Shown piece by piece: positions 17,409 through 26,860 of a stretch of 32,310 bases of DNA (position 1 is the first letter of the stretch; every line of letters starts with the position of its first letter). A model generated the notes under the pieces. The model saw only the letters and a list, made by a program, of their open reading frames with translations, was not told the DNA's origin and did no database searches. The translations under genes were made by a program, and so were the position numbers. The stretch is from Pseudomonadota bacterium (GTDB taxonomy: Bacteria; Pseudomonadota; Alphaproteobacteria; Acetobacterales; Acetobacteraceae): assembly GCA_021782435.1 (NCBI GenBank), contig JAJXVA010000004.1, forward strand, positions 1 to 32,310, written 5' to 3'.

Positions 17409-18188
17409 ATGCCGCGGCATGCTGCGGGCATGGACATGGACACCACAGCGCGAAGCCCGGATTTTGACACCGTATCGCGAAACCCGCGGGATACGCGCTC
17501 GGGCGCGGCGCGGGCGCGGCGGTTGGCGGCGCGGCGCCTGGGCGATGCGCTGGACAGCGGACGGTTGAGGCTGACCGCGAAGGCGCGCCTGTGCCTGCGC
17601 GAAGCGGTGCCGATGGCAGATGAGCTGGCCATGCGCTGGCCGAAGGCTGGCCTGCCGGTGACCGCGGCGCTGGCCGACGCCGGAGATGGCACGGCGGCGC
17701 GGCGGCTTTGCCGCTGGCTGCTATGGGCCGCCTGCCGGTTCGAGGGCACGGCGCCCCTCGTTTCGGTGCCGATCCCCGCCGCATTGCTGACCGCGGAACT
17801 CCCCCCTTTGGTGCGCGAAGCGCTGCGCGACAGCGGTTGCGACCCGACCCGGCTGGAATTGCGGCTGAGCGAGCGGGCGGTCCTGGACGCCGCGCCCTCG
17901 CTGCTGGTCGATTTATGTGACTTGCGCGACCGGGGGGTGGGGTTGGCGCTCAGCGATTTCGGAATGGAGCTGGGCGCGGTCGCGCTGCTGCGGCGGCTGC
18001 CGCTGACGCATGTGCACCTGGATCCTTCGCTGACTTACGACCTGACGCCGGGCAGTGAGGATTCGGCGCTGGTGGCAAACCTCGCCGAGATGGCGCACAT
18101 GCTGGGGTTGAGGATTTCGGCGCGCGGCAGTGAGGCGTTGGCCTTGCGGCTGCGCGGCCTGGGTGTGGACGAGGCGGTCATGGCCTAG
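17409..18188 (+). CDS. Degenerate EAL-domain-like protein (probable non-catalytic)
   Basis: LELRLSERAVLDAAPSLLVDLCDLRDRGVGLALSDFGMELGAVALLRRLPLTHVHLDPSL...LAEMAHMLGLRISARGSEALALRLRGLGVDEA aligns to the LEITE / LDDFGTGYSSL-LRRLP-KID / AEGVET portion of EAL domains, with key residues changed. Start uncertain (GTG 17403, ATG 17409 or later). Confidence 0.7.
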   Translation: MPRHAAGMDMDTTARSPDFDTVSRNPRDTRSGAARARRLAARRLGDALDSGRLRLTAKARLCLREAVPMADELAMRWPKAGLPVTAALADAGDGTAARRLCRWLLWAACRFEGTAPLVSVPIPAALLTAELPPLVREALRDSGCDPTRLELRLSERAVLDAAPSLLVDLCDLRDRGVGLALSDFGMELGAVALLRRLPLTHVHLDPSLTYDLTPGSEDSALVANLAEMAHMLGLRISARGSEALALRLRGLGVDEAVMA

Positions 18189-20010
18189 CCTCCGAGAGAC
18201 AGGCGAGCAGGGCGCCGCCGTAGCGCGACTGTTTGCTGGTACCGATACCCTTGATGGCGCCGAGCTCAGCAAGGCTGGTGGGGCGCCGGGCCGCCAGGTC
18301 GTGCAGCACGGAGTCGTGGAAAATGACGTAGGCCGGCACGCGCTGGACGCGCGCAAGCTCGGCGCGAAGGGTTTTCAGCCGGGCGAGCACCTCAGGATCA
18401 GCCCCCGCCGGCGCGGGTGACGGTGGCTTGCCGGGCACGGACCTGCCGGGCGCAGCATCGGCGCGCAGGCTGAGCCTGGTCTCGCCGCGCAGGATGGGGC
18501 GCGCAATCTCCGCCATCAGGGTCAGGCGGGCGAGACGGTCGGTGCCGGTATCCAGCGCGCCGTGGGCAATCAACTGGCGAATCACGCCGCGCCAGAAATT
18601 GGCCGTGCGGTCGCGCCCGATCCCGAACAGGGGCAGGCGGTCATGGCCGTGGCGTTGCACCAGGTCGGTAGCCTCGCCGCGCAAAACGTTGGCGATATGG
18701 ACGGCACCGAACATCTGGCCGGTCCGGTAAACGGCGGACAGAACCATGCGCGCGGCCTCGGTGCCGTCGAACAACTCGGGGGGATCGAGACAGGTGTCGC
18801 AGTGGCGGCAGGGCGCGGGCAGGGTTTCCCCGAAACAGGCCAGCAGGCGCGCGGTTCGGCAATCGGCGGTCTCGGTGAAGGCGATCATGGATTCGAGCCG
18901 GGCACGCATCGCGGCGCATTGCTGGTCAGGCGCATTGGACTGGGTAAGAAAGTGCCGAGCCCGCGCGATATCTTCCCCCCCATGCAGCAGCAGGGCAGTG
19001 GCGGGCACGCCGTCACGGCCGGCGCGGCCGATTTGCTGGTAATAGGCTTCCGGGCTGTCCGGCATGTCGAGATGGACGACGAAGCGCACATCCGGCCGGT
19101 CGATCCCCATGCCGAATGCGATGGTGGCGACCATCACGACCTCGTCGCCGCCGCGAAACCGGGCCAGCGCGGCGCGCTTGGCGGCGGGTTCAAGCCCGGC
19201 ATGAAAGGCGATGGCATCGATACCTCGATCCGTCAGGCGGGCGGCGAGGCGCTCGGTGCGGGCGCGCGTGCCACAATATATAATGCCGGTCTGACCAGGA
19301 TGCTGAGCCAGAAAAGCCAGCACCTGGGCGGTTTCCCCGGTTTTGGGTTGGGCCGCGATGAACAGGTTCGGACGATGGAAGCTGGCGGTGAAGACCTGGG
19401 CCTCCGGCATATCGAGCGCGGCCAGAATGTCGGCACTGGTGCGCCGGTCCGCGGTGGCGGTCAGCGCGAGCCGCGGCACCCCGGGGAGGCGGGATTTCAG
19501 GCAGGCGAGCGCCCGGTAATCGGGACGGAATTCGTGCCCCCATTGCGAGACACAATGCGCTTCATCGATGGCGACGAGCGCAACGGGGCGATCGGCGAGG
19601 CAATCGAGCAGCGTGCCGGCCAGCAGGCGCTCCGGCGACACATAGAGCAGGTCGAGCGTGCCAGCGGCGATACCGCGCCAGACCTGGCGGGCGGAATCGG
19701 GCTCGAGCTCGGAATGCAGGGCGGCGGCGCGCACGCCGAACTGCCGGAGCGCCAGGACCTGGTCCTCCATCAACGCGATCAGTGGCGAAACCACGAGGCC
19801 AAGACCGGGGCGGCAGAGCGCCGGAATCTGGTAGCACAGGCTTTTACCGCCGCCGGTGGGCATGAGCACCAGCGCGTCATTACCATCGAGCACGGTCTGA
19901 ATGACCGGAGCCTGCAGGCCGCGAAAGGCGGTGAAGCCAAAAACTTCGCGCAATACGCGATTTTGGCTTTTGATATCCGCGCTGGAGTTATGACAATTGG
20001 AGTCGGGCAC
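18178..20010 (-). CDS. recQ: ATP-dependent DNA helicase RecQ
   Basis: FRGLQAPVIQTVLDGNDALVLMPTGGGKSLCYQIPAL, AIDEAHCVSQWGHEFRPDY, ATIAFGMGIDRPDVRFVVHLDMPDSPEAYYQQIGRAGRDG, zinc motif CRHCDTCLDP, C-terminal HRDC domain. Confidence 0.97.
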   Translation of the reverse strand: MPDSNCHNSSADIKSQNRVLREVFGFTAFRGLQAPVIQTVLDGNDALVLMPTGGGKSLCYQIPALCRPGLGLVVSPLIALMEDQVLALRQFGVRAAALHSELEPDSARQVWRGIAAGTLDLLYVSPERLLAGTLLDCLADRPVALVAIDEAHCVSQWGHEFRPDYRALACLKSRLPGVPRLALTATADRRTSADILAALDMPEAQVFTASFHRPNLFIAAQPKTGETAQVLAFLAQHPGQTGIIYCGTRARTERLAARLTDRGIDAIAFHAGLEPAAKRAALARFRGGDEVVMVATIAFGMGIDRPDVRFVVHLDMPDSPEAYYQQIGRAGRDGVPATALLLHGGEDIARARHFLTQSNAPDQQCAAMRARLESMIAFTETADCRTARLLACFGETLPAPCRHCDTCLDPPELFDGTEAARMVLSAVYRTGQMFGAVHIANVLRGEATDLVQRHGHDRLPLFGIGRDRTANFWRGVIRQLIAHGALDTGTDRLARLTLMAEIARPILRGETRLSLRADAAPGRSVPGKPPSPAPAGADPEVLARLKTLRAELARVQRVPAYVIFHDSVLHDLAARRPTSLAELGAIKGIGTSKQSRYGGALLACLSEARP

Positions 20011-20183
20011 CGCCAGACCCTGGCATGGATTGGGGGCGTGCCGGAATGCCTGCGCGCCGCTTACGTAAAAGAACGATGCGTTGCGGCAGCGCGGCGTGTT
20101 TTCGATTGATTAACGTCTAGAAATTGGCTACTCCGGTTCCGGGAAGTGTCGGCCTGAACGGCTGTAGCCAATGGGAGTTCGCC

Positions 20184-21035
20184 GTGTCATCAGAAAACTA
20201 CACGAACGCTTACTTAATCACCGAGAATACGCAAACGGGGGGTTATGCGACCACCCAGCAGATTGCCGGCTCGGCGACGATCTCGTCCAGCACGAACGAA
20301 CTGACCTTTGGTTCGCAGATCACCTACACCGATCCTTATAACACCATGACATTGCTTTATGATGGCGTGGTGACGGATAACGGCAATCCGGTCGGATTCG
20401 CCGCGGTCGATCCGATGACCGGTGCGACCTATCTGTTCACCGACACATCGATCCCGGCCGATACGGGTCTCGTGGTTGACGTGGGTGACCCGTCTTTCCT
20501 GTGCTTCGTTGGTGGCACCGCGATTGCGACGCCTGAAGGCGCGCGGGCGGTTGAGACACTGGAGCAGGGAGATCTGGTCGTGACGGCGGACGGTCGGACC
20601 ATGGCCGTCAAGTGGGTCGGCCAGCAGATGGTACGCCCTGGAGCCGACACCACGGCCGCCGTGCGGCCCGTGCGGATCAAGGCGGGCGCACTCGGCGATG
20701 CCCTGCCGGTCCGTGACCTTCTGGTCTCGCCCGACCATGGCTTGATGCTGGATGGGGCGCTGGTTCATGCCAGCACCCTGGTCAACGGCACCACCATCGT
20801 GGTCGAGTCGGCTATCGAGGCATTCAGCTACTACCATGTCGAGTTGGCCGAGCATGCCCTGCTGCTGGCCGAAGGCGTGGCCGCTGAGAGCTACACCGAC
20901 CGGGCATCCCGCCTGGCGTTCGACAACGCCGCAGCCTACGCGACGGAAGCGGCCGCGGTGCCGCACATGAACGTGCCGCGCGCCAAGGCACTTCGCCAGG
21001 TTCCCTACAGCCTGCGGATGCGCCTGGCCGCCTGA
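20184..21035 (+). CDS. Hint (Hedgehog/intein)-domain protein
   Basis: FLCFVGGTAIATPEGARAVETLEQGDLVVTADGRTMAVKWVGQQ ... VSPDHGLMLDGALVHASTLVNGTTIV ... FSYYHVELAEHALLLAEGVAAESYTD, typical of bacterial Hint_2 proteins. GTG at 20184 has GGGAG 6 nt upstream; the track uses TTG 20124. Confidence 0.85.
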   Translation: MSSENYTNAYLITENTQTGGYATTQQIAGSATISSSTNELTFGSQITYTDPYNTMTLLYDGVVTDNGNPVGFAAVDPMTGATYLFTDTSIPADTGLVVDVGDPSFLCFVGGTAIATPEGARAVETLEQGDLVVTADGRTMAVKWVGQQMVRPGADTTAAVRPVRIKAGALGDALPVRDLLVSPDHGLMLDGALVHASTLVNGTTIVVESAIEAFSYYHVELAEHALLLAEGVAAESYTDRASRLAFDNAAAYATEAAAVPHMNVPRAKALRQVPYSLRMRLAA

Positions 21036-21070
21036 TCGGCCTCACGCATCAGTAAACGTGACAGAATAAC

Positions 21071-21117
21071 AACCGGCCGCTGAGGGTTTTGCCCCTATCG
21101 GCCGGTTGACTTTTTTT
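21071..21117 (+). terminator. Rho-independent terminator of the Hint-domain gene
   Basis: AACCGGCCG...CGGCCGGTT stem (21071-21107) followed by GAC and TTTTTTT. Confidence 0.9.
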
Positions 21118-21202
21118 GTGCCACGGTCCGGGATCTCGCCGCGTGCCGAGCCAACGCGGCCATGGGCGCATATGCCCCTTCCCCATGCAGGAATCTGGCG
21201 CG

Positions 21203-24200
21203 ATGACTGACCCCGATGCCGTCGCCTTGACCGAAGCCACGTCGCAGGAGGCGTTGACACGGACCCTGGCCGAGGCGGCGCGTTTGCAGGAAGCCGGCCA
21301 GCCTGCCCAGGCACTCGTGCTTTACGAGCTTGTATTGGCGGAAGCCCCCGAAACCCACCAGGCCGCCCTGGCAGCCAGCCGTTGTGCCGAGGCGCTGGGT
21401 GATGTCGATCGGGCAATAGCGTTTGCCGATACCGCAGCGGCAAAACTGGGCCGGATATGGCCGCTGCTGCGGCTGGGTCAGACCTGGCGCAAGGAGGGGC
21501 GCCTGATCGAGGCGGCCGAGACGTTCCGCCGCGCCGCGGTTCTGGCACCGCAGCGACCCGAGCCACATCTGGGCCTGGCCGGCTGCGCGCGAGACCAGGG
21601 CGACTACGCCAAGGCGGCCGAGGCCCAGGCCTGGGCGGTTTCGCTCGATCCTTCGGACAATGCGGCACAACTGGACCTGGCGCGGGATATGCGGCGGCTG
21701 GGCCAGGTGACCGACGCGTCAGCGCTGGTGGCGCGCATTCTGGAAGCGGAACCCGGATACGTGGCCGCGGCGAAACTGGCGGCCTCCCTGGCCGCGGCAA
21801 CGCCGGGCGCCACGCCAGCCACGAAGCCACCAGCCAAGACCGCAGCGGCCGATACATTGGCGAAATTGCGCATGGCTGACCGGTTGCGCCGCGAAGCGCG
21901 GCTGGCAGAGGCGGAGACCGCCTATCGGGCGGTGCTGGCGGAGGTGCCTGGCCAGCTTGGCGCGACGCTGGGGTTGGGCCGCTGCCAACTGAGTGGTGGC
22001 GATATTGCGGGAGCCAAGGCGAATTTCATGGCGGCCGCGCGACTGAGCCGAAAAATCGGGCCGCTGATGCATTTCACGGCGGCCTGCCGAAAGGCCGGGC
22101 ACCTGGAGACTGCGCGAGTCTGCTGCGACGAAGCCCGGGAACTGGCGCCCGGCGCGGTCGAACCGTTGCTGGAAATGGCCGCATGCGCCCGGGTGGCGGG
22201 AGAGTTCACGGTGGCGGCGCAATGGCAGGCACGGGCCGCAGCGATGGTGCCTGACGAGGTGGTTGTGGCCCTGTCCCTGGCTCGCGACCAGCAGAAGGCC
22301 GGCGACATCTCCGCCGCGCGGGCGACGCTGGCCGAGATCCTGGCCCGGCATGCGGCCCATCCGGGGGCGCTGAAGCTTTCGGCCCAACTGGCCCAGGCCG
22401 CCGCGGCGGCCGCCGCGCCAGCGGACGACGACGATCCGGCCGAGGAGGAGGATGACCTGGCGCCGATCCGGCTGCTGCTGCAAGTGGCGACCGATTGCCG
22501 GCGCGATGGCGATTTCGCCCTGGCCGAAGCCCAGTATCGGCGCGCGGCGGCGTTGGCGCCGGGCCGACCGGAACCATGGCTGGGGCTGGCCGCCTGCGCC
22601 AGCGCGCAAGGTGACGCGGCCACGGCCGAACGCATGGCCGACGAGGCGTGCGCCCTGACCCCGAAGCCGGCAAAGCGGCGGGCGGGAAAGGCGGGCAAGC
22701 GACACCGCGCGCCCTCGACGACCCGCCTGATGACGGAGGCACTCAGCCTGCGCGACCAGGGCGATGACGGCGCGGCGATCGCTGTCCTGAACCAGGTACT
22801 GGTGCGCAAACCCACCCATATCGGAGCCCTGCTGGCGCTGGGTCAGCTGCAACGGGAACGGGGCGCCCCACGTGACGCGGTCGAAACACTGGCCCGCGCG
22901 CATGTGGCAACACCCGATGACCCCGCGGTGACGCTAGCCTACGCGCGCGCCCTGCATGAGGCCGGCGAGGCCACGAAGGGGGACGCCGTGCTCGAGGCGG
23001 CCCTGGCGCAAGGCAAGGTAGGCCACGCGCTGCTGATCTATGCGACCGAACGGGCTCTGGCCGCAGGCAAGCTGTCGGAAGCCAGAACGCAGGCGGAGGC
23101 GCTGATAGCGACCCAACCCGGGCAGGCGGCTGGCTACAACCTGGCCAGTGTCGCCCTGGCCCGCGCGGGCGCGGTGACCGAGGCGCTTGCCGTGCTCGAT
23201 CGCGCCGATACCGCCTGCGGCACGCTCCCTGGGCTGGTGGTGCGCCGGGCGCAGTTGCTGCGCCAGCTTGGCCGGTTGAAGGCCGCGCTGAGCCTGTGCG
23301 AGGGCGCGCTGCCCCAGTTCCCGAGCCACTTACCTCTGTGGGAAGCCACGTGGCACGCGCGGTTGGCGGTGCGGGGCACACCCGCGGCAGAGGCCGCGGC
23401 GGTGGCGATGGCGGAAACCTCAAGCGATCCGGAACGCGCGGCGCTGGCCGCGTTGCGCGGCGACTGGGCCATGGAAGCCTGTGATTTCGCGGCGGCCCTC
23501 CCCCTCTACGAGCAGGCGGCGGCGCTCGCGCCTGCGAATTCGGCGTATGTCAACAATCTGGCGCGGGTGCACCTCGCCCGCGGTGCGCTGACCGAAACCG
23601 GCACCTGGCTCGCGCGAATGACCCGGGTGCGCGGCAGCCTGGCGCGGCGTCAGCAGCGCAGCGGCACTACCCAGCAAGGGTTCCTCGAAACCGTCTATAA
23701 CGATTTCCGGGTCGACCAGGCTGCGGTGGCGGCGGTGGCCGCCTTGCCGACCACGCCCGCGGCGCGGGTGGAGGATCTACTGGGTCTATGTCGGAAATAC
23801 CCGGACAATACTTTGCTGGCGGCCAGCCTGCTCGAGGCGTTGTGGCAGGCGGGGCGACTGGGTGCGCCTTGCGGGTCGGGCAGCGGTACGGCCGGAATAC
23901 CTCAGCGGCTGGTGCAGTATTGGCCGGCCCCGCCGCCCGACCTCGCGGCGGTCATGACCTCATGGGACGTATCGGGCCTCGAGGCGATGCGCTTCGACGA
24001 CGGCTCGGCCAGGCGCTTTCTGGGCACCGAGAGCGGAACCGATGTGCTGTTTGCCTATCATCGCGGGGTGACCGCCAGCGTGCGGGCGGATCTATTTCGC
24101 CTCGCGGCGTTGGCGGAGATCGGCGGCGTCTACGTGGACGCGTTCAGCGCGCGGCGCGGGCCGGTCGCGCCGCTGCTGGAACCCGGGGTAGACTTGGTGC

Positions 24201-24544
24201 TGGTGCGCGGCGAATTGGGGTTGCTGACCACCGGCTTCCTGGCGGCGGCGCCGGGACACGACCTGCTGCGCCGGGCCCGGGACCTCGCCACCCTGTCGAT
24301 CAACCGGGGCGACCGGGATTTGCTCTGGCTGGCGACCGGACCCGGGCTGCTCACCCGCGCTTTTGCACAATATCTGGCCGAAGCCCCGGAGGCCCTGCCC
24401 GCCAGACTGGCCGCAATCCGGGTCTGGCCGCGCCAGGCCCTGAATGCGGTCGTGACTCCCTCCTGCCTGAGCGAATGGCGGGCGACGTTCCAGCCGCGGG
24501 CGGCGGCCACCACGAGGCGGGCCTACATCATAGCCCCGAAATAG
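21203..24544 (+). CDS. Large TPR-repeat protein with C-terminal DXD-sugar-type glycosyltransferase-like domain
   Basis: Many Ala-rich TPR-like units (EAGQPAQALVLYELVLAEAPETHQAALAASRCAEALGD..., DFALAEAQYRRAAALAPGRPEPWLGLAACASAQGD...) then GIPQRLVQYWPAPPP...ASVRADLFRLAALAEIGGVYVDAFS...TTGFLAAAPGHDLLRRA...LATGPGLLTRAF. ATG 21203 has AGGA upstream. Confidence 0.8.
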   Translation: MTDPDAVALTEATSQEALTRTLAEAARLQEAGQPAQALVLYELVLAEAPETHQAALAASRCAEALGDVDRAIAFADTAAAKLGRIWPLLRLGQTWRKEGRLIEAAETFRRAAVLAPQRPEPHLGLAGCARDQGDYAKAAEAQAWAVSLDPSDNAAQLDLARDMRRLGQVTDASALVARILEAEPGYVAAAKLAASLAAATPGATPATKPPAKTAAADTLAKLRMADRLRREARLAEAETAYRAVLAEVPGQLGATLGLGRCQLSGGDIAGAKANFMAAARLSRKIGPLMHFTAACRKAGHLETARVCCDEARELAPGAVEPLLEMAACARVAGEFTVAAQWQARAAAMVPDEVVVALSLARDQQKAGDISAARATLAEILARHAAHPGALKLSAQLAQAAAAAAAPADDDDPAEEEDDLAPIRLLLQVATDCRRDGDFALAEAQYRRAAALAPGRPEPWLGLAACASAQGDAATAERMADEACALTPKPAKRRAGKAGKRHRAPSTTRLMTEALSLRDQGDDGAAIAVLNQVLVRKPTHIGALLALGQLQRERGAPRDAVETLARAHVATPDDPAVTLAYARALHEAGEATKGDAVLEAALAQGKVGHALLIYATERALAAGKLSEARTQAEALIATQPGQAAGYNLASVALARAGAVTEALAVLDRADTACGTLPGLVVRRAQLLRQLGRLKAALSLCEGALPQFPSHLPLWEATWHARLAVRGTPAAEAAAVAMAETSSDPERAALAALRGDWAMEACDFAAALPLYEQAAALAPANSAYVNNLARVHLARGALTETGTWLARMTRVRGSLARRQQRSGTTQQGFLETVYNDFRVDQAAVAAVAALPTTPAARVEDLLGLCRKYPDNTLLAASLLEALWQAGRLGAPCGSGSGTAGIPQRLVQYWPAPPPDLAAVMTSWDVSGLEAMRFDDGSARRFLGTESGTDVLFAYHRGVTASVRADLFRLAALAEIGGVYVDAFSARRGPVAPLLEPGVDLVLVRGELGLLTTGFLAAAPGHDLLRRARDLATLSINRGDRDLLWLATGPGLLTRAFAQYLAEAPEALPARLAAIRVWPRQALNAVVTPSCLSEWRATFQPRAAATTRRAYIIAPK

Positions 24545-24859
24545 CGCCGCCCCCCCGGCCCGGGCCTCGAGGAAGCGATTTTCTCCGCCTCCGATCGGGC
24601 GACCCGATGGGATCACAACCTGTCGCTATCCGACAAGAGCACACTCGCCTCGGCATGTGGACCGCGCCACAGGCGCGGCACCGCCCGCGAACCGCGATCC
24701 CGCGACGCAACGCCCGCCGGTCGCCAAAGTCATGCGTGCGGGCCGCTATCTCCCAGGGCAACCGGCTCGGGGGGGCAAATTCAAGGCTTTCCCCGTGGCG
24801 CCACCGCGGATTCCCGCCGGCCCCAAGGCGCCCGGACGGAGGCGGGGACGCCGCTGCCC

Positions 24860-25363
24860 TTATTTCCAGACAGTGTTCAACAGAGGCGCGCCGGCGCGGC
24901 GGGCGGCGGGCGTGCCGACCACCCGCATCAGCAGCCACAGGACCACGAAAGCAACGAGGTTTTGCAGGAAGCCCAGCCAGAGCTGCCCCGGGGAAAACGC
25001 CCCTGCCCCGCCGAGCACCCGGGCAGCGACATATAGCCCGGCTTCGTAGGCCAGGAATACGACCGGAAACGTCAGGCAGTGGCGCACATCGCCTTCCGGC
25101 AAGCGGCGCGGGAGCCAGACCAGGCCGAGCATGATCAGACCGAGTGCCAGGGTCCAGCCCCAGCCAGCGAAACCCAGGGCGAACACGTTGAGCCCGATGA
25201 CGATGAGCGCAAATCCGGCCGCTGGCCCGAACGGCATGGCAAGACCGATCACGCCGGCGACCGCGGCCAGCGGCACGCCGCAGCCATAAAGCCGGCTGAA
25301 CCCCGTGGTGACGATCACGAGGACGGTGAGCCAAAACCAGTTTGGACGGAACGATTGCGGCAT
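24860..25363 (-). CDS. Small polytopic membrane protein of unknown function
   Basis: MPQSFRPNWFWLTVLVIVTTGFSRLYGCGVPLAAVAGVIGLAMPFGPAAGFALIVIGLNVF...; internal ATG at 25363, about 5 hydrophobic segments. Confidence 0.6.
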   Translation of the reverse strand: MPQSFRPNWFWLTVLVIVTTGFSRLYGCGVPLAAVAGVIGLAMPFGPAAGFALIVIGLNVFALGFAGWGWTLALGLIMLGLVWLPRRLPEGDVRHCLTFPVVFLAYEAGLYVAARVLGGAGAFSPGQLWLGFLQNLVAFVVLWLLMRVVGTPAARRAGAPLLNTVWK

Positions 25364-25491
25364 GGTGGCACTCTGGCAGAGCGCGAAGGAATTGGAAATC
25401 GGCCGGCGGATAGCGAGGGTTTGCGGTTTTTGCGGGGCTGGCTTTGGGCGGGCTTGAGAAGACGGCGCTTTCGTGAAACACCCCGGCGCCA

Positions 25492-26838
25492 ATGACCCCA
25501 ACCGTGCGCTTCGCCCCGAGCCCGACCGGCCTGCTGCATGTAGGCAATTTGCGCGTGGCGCTGGCCAACGCGTTGTTCGCGCGGCGGCATGGCGGACGGT
25601 TTTTGCTGCGCCTCGACGATACCGACCGGGAGCGCAGCAAGGCGGAGTATGCGGACGGAATCGGGCAGGATCTGCGTTGGGCGGGCCTCGGCTGGGACGG
25701 TATGGTGCGCCAATCGGACCGGCTGGACCGGTATGAGGCGGCGGCGGCGCGGTTGCGCGAGGCCGGGTTGCTATACCCGTGCTTCGAGTCCGAGGCCGAA
25801 TTGGCGGCCAAGCGCGAGGCCGCGCGGCGACGGCGGATGGCGCCGATTTACGACCGGGCGATGCTGAAACTGACCGAGGCGCAGTGCGCGGCGGCAGAAG
25901 CCAACGGCAAGGTTCCCTATTGGCGGTTCAAGCTTTCCGGCGCGATCCGTGCCTGGGACGACCTGGTGCTGGGCAGGCGGCAGGTGAAGACCTCGGCGAT
26001 ATCGGACCCGGTCCTGATCCGCGCGGATGGCTCGTTTCTCTACACGTTCACCTCGGTGGTGGACGATTTGGAAATGGGTATCACCCATATCATCCGCGGT
26101 GAGGATCATATTACCAATACCGGGGTACAGCTGGATATTTTCGCGGGCCTGGGAGCGGCGGAGGGCGCCATCGCCCTTGGCCATCTGCCATTGCTGACCG
26201 AGGCCGATGGCGGCAAGCTGTCCAAACGGCTGGAGGCGCTGTCGCTGCGCAGTCTGGCGCGTGATGGCGTGATGCCCACGGCCCTGTGTGGCTACCTGGC
26301 GCGGCTTGGCACCTCCGCCGACCCGATCGCGGCCGACCTGGATACGCTGGCACGGGATTTTGAATTCTCGCGCTATTCGGCGTCGGCCGCTCGCTTCGAC
26401 ATGCGCCAGTTATTGGCACTCAATCGCAAAGTATTGCACGAGACCGAGTTCGCCGATGTCGCGACGCGGCTGCCAGAAGGCGCGGACCCGGACTTCTGGC
26501 GTGCGGTGCGGGGCAATCTGGATCTGCTGAGCGAGGCCCGGCACTGGTTTGATGTGACCCACAACGAGATCGCGCCCGCGGAAATGCCTGGGGAGACGGC
26601 GTTCCTGGGGGTCGCGCTGGCACATCTGCCCCCGGAGCCATGGGACACGACGACGTTCCGGGCCTGGAGCGGTGCGCTGAAAGCTGCCACCGGCCGCACG
26701 GGGCGGACCTTGTTTCATCCGTTGCGTCTTGCCCTGACCGGAGAAGACCAGGGACCGGAAATGGCGGCGCTGCTGCCGCTGATGGGACGGGCGCGGGCCG
26801 AGCGGCGGCTGCGCGCCGCCTGCGCCGAAAATGACTGA
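25492..26838 (+). CDS. gltX: Glutamate--tRNA ligase
   Basis: RFAPSPTGLLHVGNLRVALANALFARRHGGRFLLRLDDTDRERS, IIRGEDHITNTGVQLDIF, KLSKR motif. Confidence 0.95.
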   Translation: MTPTVRFAPSPTGLLHVGNLRVALANALFARRHGGRFLLRLDDTDRERSKAEYADGIGQDLRWAGLGWDGMVRQSDRLDRYEAAAARLREAGLLYPCFESEAELAAKREAARRRRMAPIYDRAMLKLTEAQCAAAEANGKVPYWRFKLSGAIRAWDDLVLGRRQVKTSAISDPVLIRADGSFLYTFTSVVDDLEMGITHIIRGEDHITNTGVQLDIFAGLGAAEGAIALGHLPLLTEADGGKLSKRLEALSLRSLARDGVMPTALCGYLARLGTSADPIAADLDTLARDFEFSRYSASAARFDMRQLLALNRKVLHETEFADVATRLPEGADPDFWRAVRGNLDLLSEARHWFDVTHNEIAPAEMPGETAFLGVALAHLPPEPWDTTTFRAWSGALKAATGRTGRTLFHPLRLALTGEDQGPEMAALLPLMGRARAERRLRAACAEND

Positions 26839-26860
26839 TATGGGCTGGAAAGGAAATTCG

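Noticed and set aside
18562-20109. 515-aa plus-strand ORF antisense to recQ
   Set aside because: Runs opposite to fully conserved RecQ motifs; Gly/His/Gln-rich shadow frame with no domain recognised.
20124-24544. Hint protein plus TPR/GT as one operon or system
   Set aside because: A canonical Rho-independent terminator (21071-21117) separates them; adjacency alone is insufficient.
23788-25134. 448-aa plus-strand ORF spanning the TPR/GT gene end and the following spacer
   Set aside because: Low-complexity Gly/Arg/Ala/Pro composition, out of frame with the GT-like domain and antisense to a membrane-protein ORF; no recognisable motifs.
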